DNA of 64,000 nucleotides from Oceanobacillus piezotolerans (GTDB lineage: Bacteria > Bacillota > Bacilli > Bacillales > Amphibacillaceae). The DNA lies in contig NZ_RCHR01000001.1 of NCBI RefSeq assembly GCF_003665065.1, positions 434,001 through 498,000 on the forward strand, written 5' to 3'. Shown here piece after piece: positions 46,278 to 55,436 of the stretch (its first letter is position 1; every line of letters begins with the position of its first letter). Position numbers and translations under genes: made by a program. The notes under the pieces were generated by a model. The model made no database searches and was not told where the DNA came from. It saw only the letters and a program-made list of their open reading frames with translations.

Positions 46278-47459
46278 ATGAGAAAGCACAAGATATTGAT
46301 TAGCATGATAGTTTCTATTTTCTTTCTTTCAACGATGCACGCTTATGCAGAGGAAGTTTCAGAAGAAAAGAATGAAACATTGAATCTAGCAGAGGAGGCG
46401 AAGTCAGCTATTTTAATCGAGCGGGACACAGGAACCATTTTATTTGATAAAAATGTACATGAAAAATTAGCTCCTGCAAGTATGACTAAAATTATGACAC
46501 TCCTGTTAATTATGGAAGCTATTGATAAAGGTGAATTGAAGAAGGATGAAACAGTTCGTGTAAGTGAACGTGCTGCTTCGATGGGTGGCTCCCAGATTTT
46601 CCTTGAAGCTGGAGAAGAAATGAAAGTAAATGATTTAATAAAGGGAATAGCTGTTGCTTCAGGTAATGATGCAAGTGTTGCACTTGCAGAAAGGTTAGCC
46701 GGTAGCGAAGAGGCTTTTGTTCAGATGATGAATAAGAAAGTGAAGGAACTCGGTTTAGAGAACACAAATTTTAAAAATACAACAGGTTTACCTGCAGATG
46801 AGCATTTTAGTACGGCCTATGATATGGCTATCATTGCTAAAGAATTATTAAAGTATGAAGATATTACAAATTACACTTCCATTTATGAAGATTATCTAAG
46901 AAAAGGGGAAGAAAATGAATTTTGGTTGGTAAATACGAATAAATTAGTCAAGTTCTATCCTGGGGTGGACGGATTGAAAACAGGTTATACCAGTGAGGCC
47001 AAGTATTGCTTAACCGCTACTGCAGAAAAAGAAGATATGCGGGTTATTGCAGTGGTAATGGGCGCTGAAACACCTAAAGAACGAAATGCAATAGTATCTA
47101 GTATGCTGGATTATGCATTTAATCAATATAAAACCAACAAAATCTTTGAAAAAGATGAAGTGATTACAAATCTAGACTTGTTAAAAGCGGAAAAGGAACA
47201 TGTAGATGTCGTGGCATCTGAATCGGTAAGCACCATTCATCCTAAAGGAGAGAATATAGACAATATATCGACAGAAGTCACGCTAAAACCAGATGTTGAA
47301 TTACCATTACATAGAGGAGACAAAGTAGGAATGTTAAGAATTAAGAATGGCGAAGAAGTACTCTCGGAGATACCTCTTACAGTTAATGAAGATATTGAAC
47401 AAGCATCTTATATAACTCTTTTTAAACGTACTATAAAAGAAATGGTGAAATATAGATAA
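46278..47459 (+). CDS. dacF: Sporulation D-alanyl-D-alanine carboxypeptidase DacF
   Basis: A low-molecular-weight penicillin-binding protein that trims stem peptides of the spore cortex. It has 393 residues with a signal peptide cut near HAYAEE. Catalytic motifs: Ser68-Met-Thr-Lys71, SGND, and KTGYT near residue 236; a C-terminal beta domain and amphipathic membrane anchor follow. ATG 46278 has TTGGAGGT; the longer frame begins inside the promoter. It heads the dacF-spoIIA region. Confidence 0.93.
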   Translation: MRKHKILISMIVSIFFLSTMHAYAEEVSEEKNETLNLAEEAKSAILIERDTGTILFDKNVHEKLAPASMTKIMTLLLIMEAIDKGELKKDETVRVSERAASMGGSQIFLEAGEEMKVNDLIKGIAVASGNDASVALAERLAGSEEAFVQMMNKKVKELGLENTNFKNTTGLPADEHFSTAYDMAIIAKELLKYEDITNYTSIYEDYLRKGEENEFWLVNTNKLVKFYPGVDGLKTGYTSEAKYCLTATAEKEDMRVIAVVMGAETPKERNAIVSSMLDYAFNQYKTNKIFEKDEVITNLDLLKAEKEHVDVVASESVSTIHPKGENIDNISTEVTLKPDVELPLHRGDKVGMLRIKNGEEVLSEIPLTVNEDIEQASYITLFKRTIKEMVKYR

Positions 47460-47501
47460 ATTCATCTACTTTCATAGAATAACTACTACTTTTGTCGGTT
47501 A

Positions 47502-47531
47502 GCAGGAAATGGCACCGCTCATAAAGAAAAT
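47502..47531 (+). promoter_or_regulatory. Sigma-H promoter of the spoIIA operon
   Basis: The -35 GCAGGAAAT (47502-47510) fits RNAGGAWWW fully; the -10 AAAGAAAAT (47523-47531) fits RNNGAATWW with one mismatch; the spacer is 12. TTTGTCGG just upstream resembles a Spo0A box (TGNCGAA), as expected for this Spo0A-activated promoter. Confidence 0.75.
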
Positions 47532-47564
47532 AGAAAGTACAAGAAATTATGAGGAGGAATAAGT

Positions 47565-47918
47565 ATGGGGCTTCAGTCAACGTTTGAAGTGAGAGAAGAA
47601 GTGTTGATTGTAAGGCTTTCAGGAGAGCTTGATCACCATGCAGCTGAAAGTCTGAGAGATAAATGGAAAGATATGATGTATTCTACATCGATTCGTCACG
47701 TTATATTAAACCTTGAAAATGTAACGTTTATGGATAGCTCCGGTATTGGTGTTGTTTTAGGGAGATATAAAGAAGTGCTGCAACTGGGTGGAGAAATGGT
47801 TGTATGCTCGATTACACCATCAATCAAACGTTTGTTTGAAATGTCTGGATTGTTTAAGATAGTAAGGCTGGAGGAGAATGAAGGGTTTGCTTTAGAAACA
47901 TTGGGGGTGGCTTCATGA
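47565..47918 (+). CDS. spoIIAA: Anti-anti-sigma factor SpoIIAA
   Basis: A STAS-domain switch protein, 117 residues. When dephosphorylated by SpoIIE it frees sigma-F from SpoIIAB. The phosphorylated serine is Ser58 in [24 protein letters not shown] precedes ATG 47565. Its end overlaps spoIIAB by four bases. Confidence 0.97.
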   Translation: MGLQSTFEVREEVLIVRLSGELDHHAAESLRDKWKDMMYSTSIRHVILNLENVTFMDSSGIGVVLGRYKEVLQLGGEMVVCSITPSIKRLFEMSGLFKIVRLEENEGFALETLGVAS

Positions 47919-48355
47919 AGAATGAGATGGTTGTTGAATTTTCCAGCAGAAGTGAAAATGAATCGTTCGCGAGGGTAACGGTGGCTGCTTTTATTACTCA
48001 ACTAGACCCTACGATGGAAGAAATAACTGAGATTAAAACAGTTGTTTCCGAAGCGGTTACGAATGCTATTATTCACGGCTATAACAATGAGCCTGATCAT
48101 ATGGTTTATATTAAATGCACCATTAACAATGGAGATATTGAATTAGTGATAAAAGATAATGGTGCAGGAATTGACGATCTGGATAAGGCAAGAGAACCTT
48201 TATATACATCGAAACCTGAATTAGAGAGATCTGGCATGGGTTTTACAATTATTGAGAATTTTATGGATTCAATTGAAATCACCTCTTCACCTTCTGAGGG
48301 AACTACGCTACATTTAACAAAGCAGCTTTCTAAAACAAAAACGGTATATAATTAG
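47915..48355 (+). CDS. spoIIAB: Anti-sigma F factor / SpoIIAA kinase SpoIIAB
   Basis: A GHKL-fold kinase and sigma-F inhibitor, 146 residues. N-box [11 protein letters not shown] and G1-box DNGAGI with [12 protein letters not shown] are intact. ATG overlaps spoIIAA, with GGGGGTGG upstream. Standard spoIIA order. Confidence 0.97.
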   Translation: MKNEMVVEFSSRSENESFARVTVAAFITQLDPTMEEITEIKTVVSEAVTNAIIHGYNNEPDHMVYIKCTINNGDIELVIKDNGAGIDDLDKAREPLYTSKPELERSGMGFTIIENFMDSIEITSSPSEGTTLHLTKQLSKTKTVYN

Positions 48356-48366
48356 GGATGCACGCT

Positions 48367-49122
48367 ATGAACGTAAATGTAAAGAAGAATAAGCGTGATG
48401 AGTCTCTTAAGGATGAGCAGGTGAAGGATTATATTTTCAGAAGCCAGCAAGGGGATAAAGAAGCGAGAGACTTTTTGGTAGAGAATAATGTAAGACTTGT
48501 TTGGTCTGTAGTTCAGCGGTTTATTAATCGGGGATATGATCCGGATGATTTATTTCAGATAGGTACTATCGGCTTGATTAAATCAATCGATAAGTTTGAT
48601 TTATCTTATGACGTGCGATTCTCTACTTATGCCGTTCCAATGATTATAGGAGAGATCCAGCGTTTTATTAGAGATGATGGCAGTGTAAAGGTAAGTCGTT
48701 CATTAAAGGAAATTGGAAATAAAGTTCGTAAAAAGAAGGACGAATTGACCAAACAATATGGTCGTTCCCCTACCATTAATGAGATTGCAGAAGCATTGGA
48801 AATAACTCCTGAAGAGGTTGTACATGCACAAGAAGCAGCCAAATCCCCTCATTCTATTCATGAAACGGTATTTGAGAATGATGGGGATCCAATCACACTC
48901 ATTGATCAGATTGCAGAGCAGGATACTAGATGGTTTGATAAACTTACATTAAAAGAGGCAATTAAATCACTAAATGAGAGGGAAAGGCTAATCATTTTCC
49001 TCCGATATTACAAAGACCAAACGCAAACAGAAGTTGCTGAGAGGTTAGGCATCTCCCAAGTTCAAGTCTCTCGTTTAGAGAAGAAAATATTAAAAGACAT
49101 GAAAACAAATATGGGATCATAA
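48367..49122 (+). CDS. sigF: Forespore sigma factor F
   Basis: The first forespore-specific sigma factor, 251 residues from ATG 48367 (an in-frame ATG at 48358 is almost at the spoIIAB stop). Region 2 has VVQRFINRGYDPDDLFQIG and FDLSYDVRFSTYAVPMIIGE; region 4 has DQTQTEVAERLGISQVQVSR. Also called spoIIAC. Confidence 0.97.
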   Translation: MNVNVKKNKRDESLKDEQVKDYIFRSQQGDKEARDFLVENNVRLVWSVVQRFINRGYDPDDLFQIGTIGLIKSIDKFDLSYDVRFSTYAVPMIIGEIQRFIRDDGSVKVSRSLKEIGNKVRKKKDELTKQYGRSPTINEIAEALEITPEEVVHAQEAAKSPHSIHETVFENDGDPITLIDQIAEQDTRWFDKLTLKEAIKSLNERERLIIFLRYYKDQTQTEVAERLGISQVQVSRLEKKILKDMKTNMGS

Positions 49123-49123
49123 G

Positions 49124-49150
49124 AACCATCACATGTGTGGTGGTTTTTTT
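49124..49150 (+). terminator. Rho-independent terminator after sigF
   Basis: AACCATCACA pairs with TGTGGTGGTT and runs straight into seven T. Confidence 0.9.
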
Positions 49151-49194
49151 GTGGTCTAGGAAATTATAAATTGAACGACCTGTGGATATTTCTT

Positions 49195-49545
49195 ATCATG
49201 AAGAAAAGCCACGTCCGGCTCCAACGCCAAGCAACTAGCAGATCTTTTGGTGGGGCGAGCATTGCGCAGTCCCAAACTTCACACTCCTCCACTACGATAA
49301 CGTTCAACTTAGTTGAACTTCCTTAATCCAGTCATAGGTTGCGCCGACTAAAACCGGCTTCCGCCAACGTCGGCGTACCCCATAAAGGGGCATGTTTCCT
49401 TTATCTCATTGCGGGTAAGAGAAGTTCCGACTAAGAACGCCACATCATGTGGCACGTCGAACCACCCCACGTCCTGTGGCGCGCAGTTTGTACGCTGCTA
49501 AACGGGCGCTTACGCCATTGTTGTGGAAGGAATATTCACTAAATC
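49195..49545. repeat. GC-rich hairpin-cluster repeat between sigF and spoVAA
   Basis: About 350 bases without a credible gene, much richer in GC than the flanking genes. Visible hairpins include GTTCAACTTAGTTGAAC (about 49300), CGCCGAC with GTCGGCG (49341-49375), CCCC/GGGG (about 49379), GCCACATCATGTGGC (49439-49453) and CCACGTCCTGTGG (49467-49479). The last two, read on the minus strand, give stems with loops ATGAT and AGGAC; GTGGCGTTCTTAG on that strand recurs at 57389-57401. This is a dispersed intergenic repeat; a transcript is possible but not shown. Confidence 0.6.
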
Positions 49546-49651
49546 TGCTTTCGATTGACATTTTAAGGTGGTGAATAGGACATACTGAGGATAAATTTAA
49601 TCCTACAAACAAATACTATCCATAAGTGATTAGGAAGGATGAGGATTTGTC

Positions 49652-50272
49652 TTGACAAATATCGTCTATTTAAGAGTAAAGAAAAGTGTAGAGATTCCTT
49701 ACTTAAAAGAAATACGTTTGGAGGACATTGCCTTTGTTTCCACGAATGACCCTAAGCTCAAGAAAAGATTAGAGGAAATCCCATTATACCGAATGACTAA
49801 AAAGGATAACAACCTTGTAGTGATTGACAGTTTCTTAATTGTTGAGCATTTAACTGCTCTATACCAGGATATTGATATCCAGCTAATAGGTCCAACGCAG
49901 TCAATTGTAAGAGTTTCACCGAAGAGTAAAAAAACTGCAGTGCCAATCTTGGTAGTTGTTTGGATATTATTATTTATTGGTACGTCGATGACCATCATGA
50001 ATTTTCATTATGATGTAAGTATGCAGGAAGTGCATCAAAAACTCTATTATCTGCTCACTGGGGAGAGAAACGAATACCCTTTATGGATTCAAATCCCATA
50101 TTCATTTGGTCTAGGAATTGGTACGTTATTATTCTTTAACCACTGGTTTAATAAAAGATTTAACGAAGAACCTAGTCCGCTTGAAGTGGAGATATATAAC
50201 TATCAACAAGACCTCGATCATTATCTAAACCATTATGAGAATAAATATAATGGTCGGAATCATACTCCTTAA
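49652..50272 (+). CDS. spoVAA: Stage V sporulation protein AA
   Basis: A component of the spore inner-membrane SpoVA complex for dipicolinic acid movement. It has 206 residues: a soluble N-terminal domain of about 90 residues (LRVKKSVEIPYLKEIRLEDIA) and two membrane helices. TTG 49652 follows AAGGATGAGG. First gene of a shortened spoVA operon. Confidence 0.88.
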   Translation: MTNIVYLRVKKSVEIPYLKEIRLEDIAFVSTNDPKLKKRLEEIPLYRMTKKDNNLVVIDSFLIVEHLTALYQDIDIQLIGPTQSIVRVSPKSKKTAVPILVVVWILLFIGTSMTIMNFHYDVSMQEVHQKLYYLLTGERNEYPLWIQIPYSFGLGIGTLLFFNHWFNKRFNEEPSPLEVEIYNYQQDLDHYLNHYENKYNGRNHTP

Positions 50273-50681
50273 TCTGCTTCAGATTGTAATTGGATTTAGC
50301 GGAGGTCTTGCAGTAGGCGGAGGATTTGTTGCATTTATAACTGTATTAGGGATTATTCCTAGATTAATTCAACTCAGTAAAACAAATAACTATATAAAAG
50401 TATATAGTGGCTGCGTTATTCTTGGTTTGTTATTCGGTTCTTATTTATCCTTTGCGGATGTAAATTTAAACCATCCTGTTATCCTGCTCTTTATATGGGG
50501 GATGTTTCATGGAATATTTAATGGAATGCTGGCCGCAGCATTAACAGAAGTATTAAATGTGTTTCCTATTCTTTCAAGAAGAATTCGTGTAGATAGAAAT
50601 CTCTTATTGTTATTGATGGCAATCATGTTCGGAAAAATATTTGGTTCTCTTTTTCAATGGTTATATTTTGTGAAACTGTAA
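50250..50681 (+). CDS. spoVAB: Stage V sporulation protein AB
   Basis: A polytopic membrane protein with four helices. Conserved GFSGGLAVGGGFVAFITVLG, ALTEVLNVFPIL and MFGKIFGSLFQWLYFV. Overlaps spoVAA. ATG 50250 gives 143 residues close to the family size; an in-frame ATG at 50235 is an alternative and neither has a strong ribosome site. The next gene is spoVAF, not spoVAC. Confidence 0.88.
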   Translation: MVGIILLNLLQIVIGFSGGLAVGGGFVAFITVLGIIPRLIQLSKTNNYIKVYSGCVILGLLFGSYLSFADVNLNHPVILLFIWGMFHGIFNGMLAAALTEVLNVFPILSRRIRVDRNLLLLLMAIMFGKIFGSLFQWLYFVKL

Positions 50682-50702
50682 CAAAGAGTGGAGTGGTACA
50701 CT

Positions 50703-52184
50703 GTGGAGCATACTAAAAACAAAATTCCGGTATCTTCGAATATAATGCAAAATAAATCTTATATGGAGGAACGGCTTGGAATAGGTGTGTCTTTCGACAT
50801 AGGATTTCGTGAGATTATAATTTTAAAAAAGAAAGTTCAGATTTATTATGTAACTGGCCTTTGTGATACCTCAGTGATTCAAGAACTGATGAAAAAGCTG
50901 ATTGAGATTAACGACTTTGAAAGTAATATAAGAAAGCTTCCAGAAATTATTGAAAATAGGTTAGTTCATCAGCAGGTTGATCCTTTGCAAACCATGGATG
51001 AAATATCTGATCAGATTTTATCAGGCTTGGTTGCTATATTTGTGGATGGATCTAGAACAGCCTTAATAGTGGATGTTAGAAAGTATCCAGGAAGAACCCC
51101 TGAAGAACCAGATACTGAAAAAGTTATAAGAGGGTCTCGTGATGGTTATACAGAAAATATTATTGAAAATACTGCTTTAACGCGAAGAAGGCTGCGAGAT
51201 GAGAGACTCAGGCATGAGATGTTAAAGGTTGGAGAGCGGTCCAAGACAGATGTCTGTATTAGTTATTTGCAGGATATTGCTGACGATGGATTAGTAAAAT
51301 ATATCAAGGATAAGATTAGTGAGATTAAAGTTGACGGAGTAACGATGGCAGATAAAACAATAGACGAATTCTTTATTGACCGAAAGTGGAATCATTATCC
51401 GTTAGTTAGATACACAGAACGCCCTGATGTGGCTGCAAGCCATTTGTTAGAAGGACATGTCTTAATTATCGTGGATACCTCACCAAGTGTTATTATTCTG
51501 CCAACGACTTTTTTTCACCACTTACAGCATGCTGAGGAGTACCGGCAAACGCCAGCGGTTGGGACGTTCGTTCGTCTTATTCGGTACCTAGGGGTGTTTG
51601 CTTCTCTATATTTATTACCACTATGGTTGCTGTTCGCTATGGATCCTACATTGTTACCTAAGGAACTTGCTTTCATTGGAATTAATGAAGAAGGAAATGT
51701 TCCTATCGTTTTACAGATAATACTTGCCGAGATTGGAATAGAATTTTTAAGAATGGCCGCCATTCATACGCCAACTCCGTTATCCACTTCGATGGGGCTA
51801 ATAGCTGCCGTATTAATTGGCCAAATCGCTATTGACGTTGGCTTATTTAGTCCTGAGGTAATCTTATATGTTGCAGTAAGTGCAATTGGAACATATGTGA
51901 CACCAAGCTATGAATTAAGTGTTGCTAATAAACTTACTAACTTATTCTTAATTCTTGCTGTAGGATTCTTTGGTGTAATTGGTTTTGTTGTAGGATTTTC
52001 AATACAGCTATTGTATTTAGTGAATCTAAAATCATTAAAAACACCATTTTTATGGCCTTTCCTTCCATTCAATTCAAAAGCTATTATGCATATTTTCTTG
52101 CGTATTCCGGTTCCATATTCCAATGAAAGACCAAGTATTGTTCACCCTAAGAATAATTATCGCCAGCCAAAACGAAAGAGCTAA
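50703..52184 (+). CDS. spoVAF: SpoVAF, GerA-family membrane protein
   Basis: Related to the A subunits of germinant receptors; it associates with spore germination complexes. It has 493 residues: a large soluble N-terminal region (FDIGFREIIILKKKVQIYYVTG) and about five membrane helices (MAAIHTPTPLSTSMGLIAA is the GerA signature). GTG 50703 follows GGAGTGG; an earlier GTG at 50688 is that site itself. In B. subtilis it ends the spoVA operon after spoVAC-AD-AE, which are absent here. Confidence 0.9.
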   Translation: MEHTKNKIPVSSNIMQNKSYMEERLGIGVSFDIGFREIIILKKKVQIYYVTGLCDTSVIQELMKKLIEINDFESNIRKLPEIIENRLVHQQVDPLQTMDEISDQILSGLVAIFVDGSRTALIVDVRKYPGRTPEEPDTEKVIRGSRDGYTENIIENTALTRRRLRDERLRHEMLKVGERSKTDVCISYLQDIADDGLVKYIKDKISEIKVDGVTMADKTIDEFFIDRKWNHYPLVRYTERPDVAASHLLEGHVLIIVDTSPSVIILPTTFFHHLQHAEEYRQTPAVGTFVRLIRYLGVFASLYLLPLWLLFAMDPTLLPKELAFIGINEEGNVPIVLQIILAEIGIEFLRMAAIHTPTPLSTSMGLIAAVLIGQIAIDVGLFSPEVILYVAVSAIGTYVTPSYELSVANKLTNLFLILAVGFFGVIGFVVGFSIQLLYLVNLKSLKTPFLWPFLPFNSKAIMHIFLRIPVPYSNERPSIVHPKNNYRQPKRKS

Positions 52185-52205
52185 GGTATTCGCTCTTTCG
52201 TTTTC
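52169..52205 (+). terminator. Rho-independent terminator after spoVAF
   Basis: AAAACGAAAGAGC pairs with GCTCTTTCGTTTT; it overlaps the last codons and stop of spoVAF. Confidence 0.88.
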
Positions 52206-52312
52206 TTCTTCATTATGATAAAGTATTTTTATCGTGCAAGGACCTGAATGCTGGGAGCTCACCTTGTTGTGTGCAATCAGCCGGAGAACATTAGATTTAG
52301 GGGGAAAAAATT

Positions 52313-53620
52313 ATGATAATAGATCGTCATCCATTTCCGGTTAATTCACTTGGCCACTTAGAAATTGGTGGTATAGACACAGTTACTCTTGCAGAAAAAT
52401 ACGGAACCCCGCTTTATGTTTATGATGTTTCGATTATTAGGAAAAATGCAAGGGATTTTGTCCAAGCATTTGATCAGTTAGGAGTAAAATCAAAAGTTGC
52501 TTATGCAAGTAAAGCCTTTTCATCTATTGCAATGCTGCAGGTAGCGAAACAAGAAAATCTTTGTTTAGATGTTATCTCTGAGGGAGAATTATTCACTGCA
52601 TTAAAAGCGGATTATCCAACGGAGCGAATACATTTACATGGAAACAATAAAAGTGTTTCTGAATTAACCATGGCAATTGAAAATAATATTGGATGTATTG
52701 TTGTCGACAATTTTCGTGATATAGAATTACTTGATAGATTAACTGCTGAGCATGGGAAGGACGTTCATGTACTCATGCGCGTAACTCCTGGTGTAGAATC
52801 CCATACCCATGAATATATTATGACAGGTAATGAAGATTCAAAATTTGGATTTAACTTACAAAACGGACAAGCAAAGGAAGCTTTTGAGCGTATCCTGCAA
52901 GTGGACAGGATTCATTTGGACGGTCTTCATTGTCATATCGGTTCGCAAATATTTGAAACTGACGGTTTTAAAGTAGCAATCGATATGCTTTTCCAAGAGA
53001 TTAAGAAATGGAAGGAGCAATATAATTATGTTCCTGAAGTCTTAAATCTGGGGGGAGGATTTGGAATTCGATATACAAAGGAGGATGAACCACTTCCACA
53101 CCGTGTTTATGTAGAGGGGATGGTGGAAGCTGTTCAGCAACAAGTTGAAAGTTTGGAGATTCCGATGCCCGAAATATGGATTGAACCAGGTAGATCTATT
53201 GTAGGTAACGCAGGGATTACACTTTATTCTATTGGCTCTATTAAAAACATACCGGGAATAAGAACGTATGTCTCTGTCGATGGAGGCATGACGGATAATA
53301 TCCGGCCGGCACTTTACCAGGCTAAGTATGAAGCTATTATAGCCAATAAAGCAACTGAGCCAACGATAGAAACAGTTTCCATTGCTGGAAAGTGTTGTGA
53401 ATCTGGTGACATGTTAATATGGGATTTACCAGTGCCATCCGTAGAAGCTAATGATATACTTGCAGTTTTCTCTACTGGAGCGTATGGGTATTCCATGGCC
53501 AGTCACTATAATCGCCTACCGAATGCGGCGGTTGTTTTTGTAGAAGATGGCGTGGATAAATTAGTAGTACGCAGAGAAACATACGAAGATATATTAAAAA
53601 ACGATCTGTCTTATCTTTAA
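52313..53620 (+). CDS. lysA: Diaminopimelate decarboxylase
   Basis: A PLP enzyme making L-lysine from meso-diaminopimelate. It has 435 residues. PLP-binding Lys67 is in VAYASKAFSS; HCHIGSQI, LNLGGGFGIRY and the active-site CCESGDM follow. ATG 52313 with AGGGGGA. It follows spoVA as in B. subtilis, and the leader (about 110 bases) is too short for a lysine riboswitch. Confidence 0.96.
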   Translation: MIIDRHPFPVNSLGHLEIGGIDTVTLAEKYGTPLYVYDVSIIRKNARDFVQAFDQLGVKSKVAYASKAFSSIAMLQVAKQENLCLDVISEGELFTALKADYPTERIHLHGNNKSVSELTMAIENNIGCIVVDNFRDIELLDRLTAEHGKDVHVLMRVTPGVESHTHEYIMTGNEDSKFGFNLQNGQAKEAFERILQVDRIHLDGLHCHIGSQIFETDGFKVAIDMLFQEIKKWKEQYNYVPEVLNLGGGFGIRYTKEDEPLPHRVYVEGMVEAVQQQVESLEIPMPEIWIEPGRSIVGNAGITLYSIGSIKNIPGIRTYVSVDGGMTDNIRPALYQAKYEAIIANKATEPTIETVSIAGKCCESGDMLIWDLPVPSVEANDILAVFSTGAYGYSMASHYNRLPNAAVVFVEDGVDKLVVRRETYEDILKNDLSYL

Positions 53621-53773
53621 GATGAAGTAATTCACTTTTCTGCTTTTTCTTTAAATATATTACGAAGTCGTTGTACCTGACAATTTTATTTACGAATTTG
53701 CGCTAAATAAAGGCTAAAGAAGACTTATTGTTTCATTCAGTTAACCATTTAGTAACCAAGGAAATGATATTAG

Positions 53774-53801
53774 TTGAAAAGAACTTGTGACATGGTAAAA
53801 T
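53774..53801 (+). promoter_or_regulatory. Possible sigma-A promoter of ppiB
   Basis: TTGAAA (53774-53779) and TAAAAT (53796-53801) with a 16-base spacer in the 250-base gap before ppiB. The rest of the gap shows no gene. Confidence 0.4.
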
Positions 53802-53870
53802 TAATACGAAGTAGAAGAACAAGTTATTTCAGACTGATCGATAAATTTACCGATAAGGGAGATAAAATAA

Positions 53871-54305
53871 ATGGCAAAAACAGGTTATATCTTAATGGAA
53901 AATGGAAATAGAATTGAATTTGAACTATATCCAGACGCAGCACCAGGAACGGTAGCTAATTTTGAGAAGCTGGCAAATGAAAAGTACTATGACGGATTAA
54001 CTTTTCACCGTGTTATTCCAGGATTTGTTAGTCAAGGTGGATGTCCAATAGGTAATGGTACTGGAAATGCTGGATATACCATTAAATGTGAAACGGAAGG
54101 AAATCCTCATAAACATGTAGAGGGATCTTTATCTATGGCCCATGCTGGTCGAGATACAGGAAGTTCTCAATTCTTTATCGTTCATGAGCCACAACCGCAT
54201 TTAAATGGAGTGCATACTGTTTTTGGACAGGTTACTTCTGGGATTGATTATGCTAAAGCAATGCAAAATGGGGACGTAATGAAGGAAATTAGAGTATCAG
54301 AATAG
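53871..54305 (+). CDS. ppiB: Peptidyl-prolyl cis-trans isomerase (cyclophilin)
   Basis: A cytoplasmic cyclophilin of 144 residues. Catalytic region [15 protein letters not shown], then [18 protein letters not shown] and [22 protein letters not shown] precedes ATG 53871. In B. subtilis it precedes the riboflavin operon; here an M50 protease follows. Confidence 0.95.
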   Translation: MAKTGYILMENGNRIEFELYPDAAPGTVANFEKLANEKYYDGLTFHRVIPGFVSQGGCPIGNGTGNAGYTIKCETEGNPHKHVEGSLSMAHAGRDTGSSQFFIVHEPQPHLNGVHTVFGQVTSGIDYAKAMQNGDVMKEIRVSE

Positions 54306-54322
54306 ATCCTGATTAATCTTTT

Positions 54323-54784
54323 ATGATTATATTATTGTTCTTTTATTTATTATTGATCGTTTCGCCTATTAGTATTTTTTTTCATGAGTTAGGACATGCA
54401 ATTGGAGCAATGAAAGTAAAGGCAAATTCTGTTTCCTTAACAATTGGAATGGGCGAAAAGCTTTTCTCACTTTCAATGAGGAATTTGAGTATAGTCATTA
54501 ATAAAATGTACTTTATGGGAGGAGTTACGAAAAGCAACCGTAATTCTGACTATAAAGTGCATGAACAAGTACTTATTAGCTTAATGGGCCCGTTTGCGAA
54601 TGGTGTCTTATCTATCATTCTACTTATATTATATTTTTATTTCCCAAATCCAAATCTTTATTTTGAAATAGGAATTGGATTTAACATATGGCTGTTTATA
54701 ACGAATCTCCTCCCAATACGCATTAGAGGAAAGAGTACAGATGGCTATTTAATCCTTGAAGCACTATCCACAAAACATGAATAG
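54323..54784 (+). CDS. Small site-2 protease (M50) family protein
   Basis: A 153-residue membrane protein with HExxH (His21-Glu-x-x-His25 in FFHELGHAIGA) in its first helix and a second metal-site segment GKSTDGYLIL near the C-terminus, the minimal layout of compact M50 peptidases. About three or four hydrophobic segments. It starts 17 bases after ppiB with no strong ribosome site (GATCCTGATT), so coupling is likely. No substrate is suggested by neighbours. It stands where ribDEAH would be. Confidence 0.75.
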   Translation: MIILLFFYLLLIVSPISIFFHELGHAIGAMKVKANSVSLTIGMGEKLFSLSMRNLSIVINKMYFMGGVTKSNRNSDYKVHEQVLISLMGPFANGVLSIILLILYFYFPNPNLYFEIGIGFNIWLFITNLLPIRIRGKSTDGYLILEALSTKHE

Positions 54785-55015
54785 ATGTATTAATATCATT
54801 TAATCTGGAAATAATAGAATCATATGCTTTTGGTTTAATTGTAGAAAATACATATCTACTCGTTATTACTGAACTAAGATATTCACCATAGGCTATGACT
54901 AATGCTGAGTTATCTAAATATCGTTATTTGACAAACGGATAAATTAGTGCCATTAATATAAATATACTTCTTCACTTTAATCAAAATAAGTAAGCAATTA
55001 TTAAGAGGGGTTTAT

Positions 55016-55393
55016 ATGTTAATTCGTTTTAAGAAAAATTTAGAAAAAATAGCGATGGGTTTACTGTCCTTTATGCCGGATGAAAAGAAAGACGTAAAGA
55101 GATTGCAGTTTACTATTAAAGAATATGAAGCAAACCCAGATTGGCAATTGTTCTTATGGAAAGAGGACGATGATGTCCTAGGAGCTATTGGAATCAGAAT
55201 AGAAGATAATAAAGATGCAATTATTCAACATATTTCAGTGAATCCATCTCATCGGAATCAGGGATTGGGAAAAAGAATGGTAAATGAGTTGAAGCAGCAG
55301 TTTTTAGACCAGTATAATATATATCCTGCTGATGAAATTAGAGAGTTTTACAGTAAATGTAATGATAAGCAATCGGAGCCTAATGAGCAGTAG
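55016..55393 (+). CDS. ribT: GNAT-family protein RibT
   Basis: A 125-residue acetyltransferase-fold protein. N-terminus MLIRFKKNLEKIAMGLLSFMP and acetyl-CoA loop SVNPSHRNQGLGKRMV match B. subtilis RibT, the last gene of the rib operon. Here it stands alone with AAGAGGGG; a TTGACA at 54928 with a weak -10 could drive it. Its job without local rib genes is unclear. Confidence 0.9.
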   Translation: MLIRFKKNLEKIAMGLLSFMPDEKKDVKRLQFTIKEYEANPDWQLFLWKEDDDVLGAIGIRIEDNKDAIIQHISVNPSHRNQGLGKRMVNELKQQFLDQYNIYPADEIREFYSKCNDKQSEPNEQ

Positions 55394-55395
55394 TA

Positions 55396-55427
55396 AAAAC
55401 CAGCCCAAATTTGGGCTGGTTTTTAAC
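55396..55427 (+). terminator. Rho-independent terminator after ribT
   Basis: AAACCAGCCCAAA pairs with TTTGGGCTGGTTT; perfect stem, T tail. Confidence 0.92.
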
Positions 55428-55436
55428 TGGGATATT

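Noticed and set aside
49573..49605. Sigma-G-like GAATA and AATCCTA before spoVAA
   Set aside because: The spacer is 21 bases, too long for sigma-G.
52206..52312. Lysine riboswitch before lysA, and likewise before thrD (20851-21017)
   Set aside because: Both leaders are too short for the L-box and lack its conserved helices.
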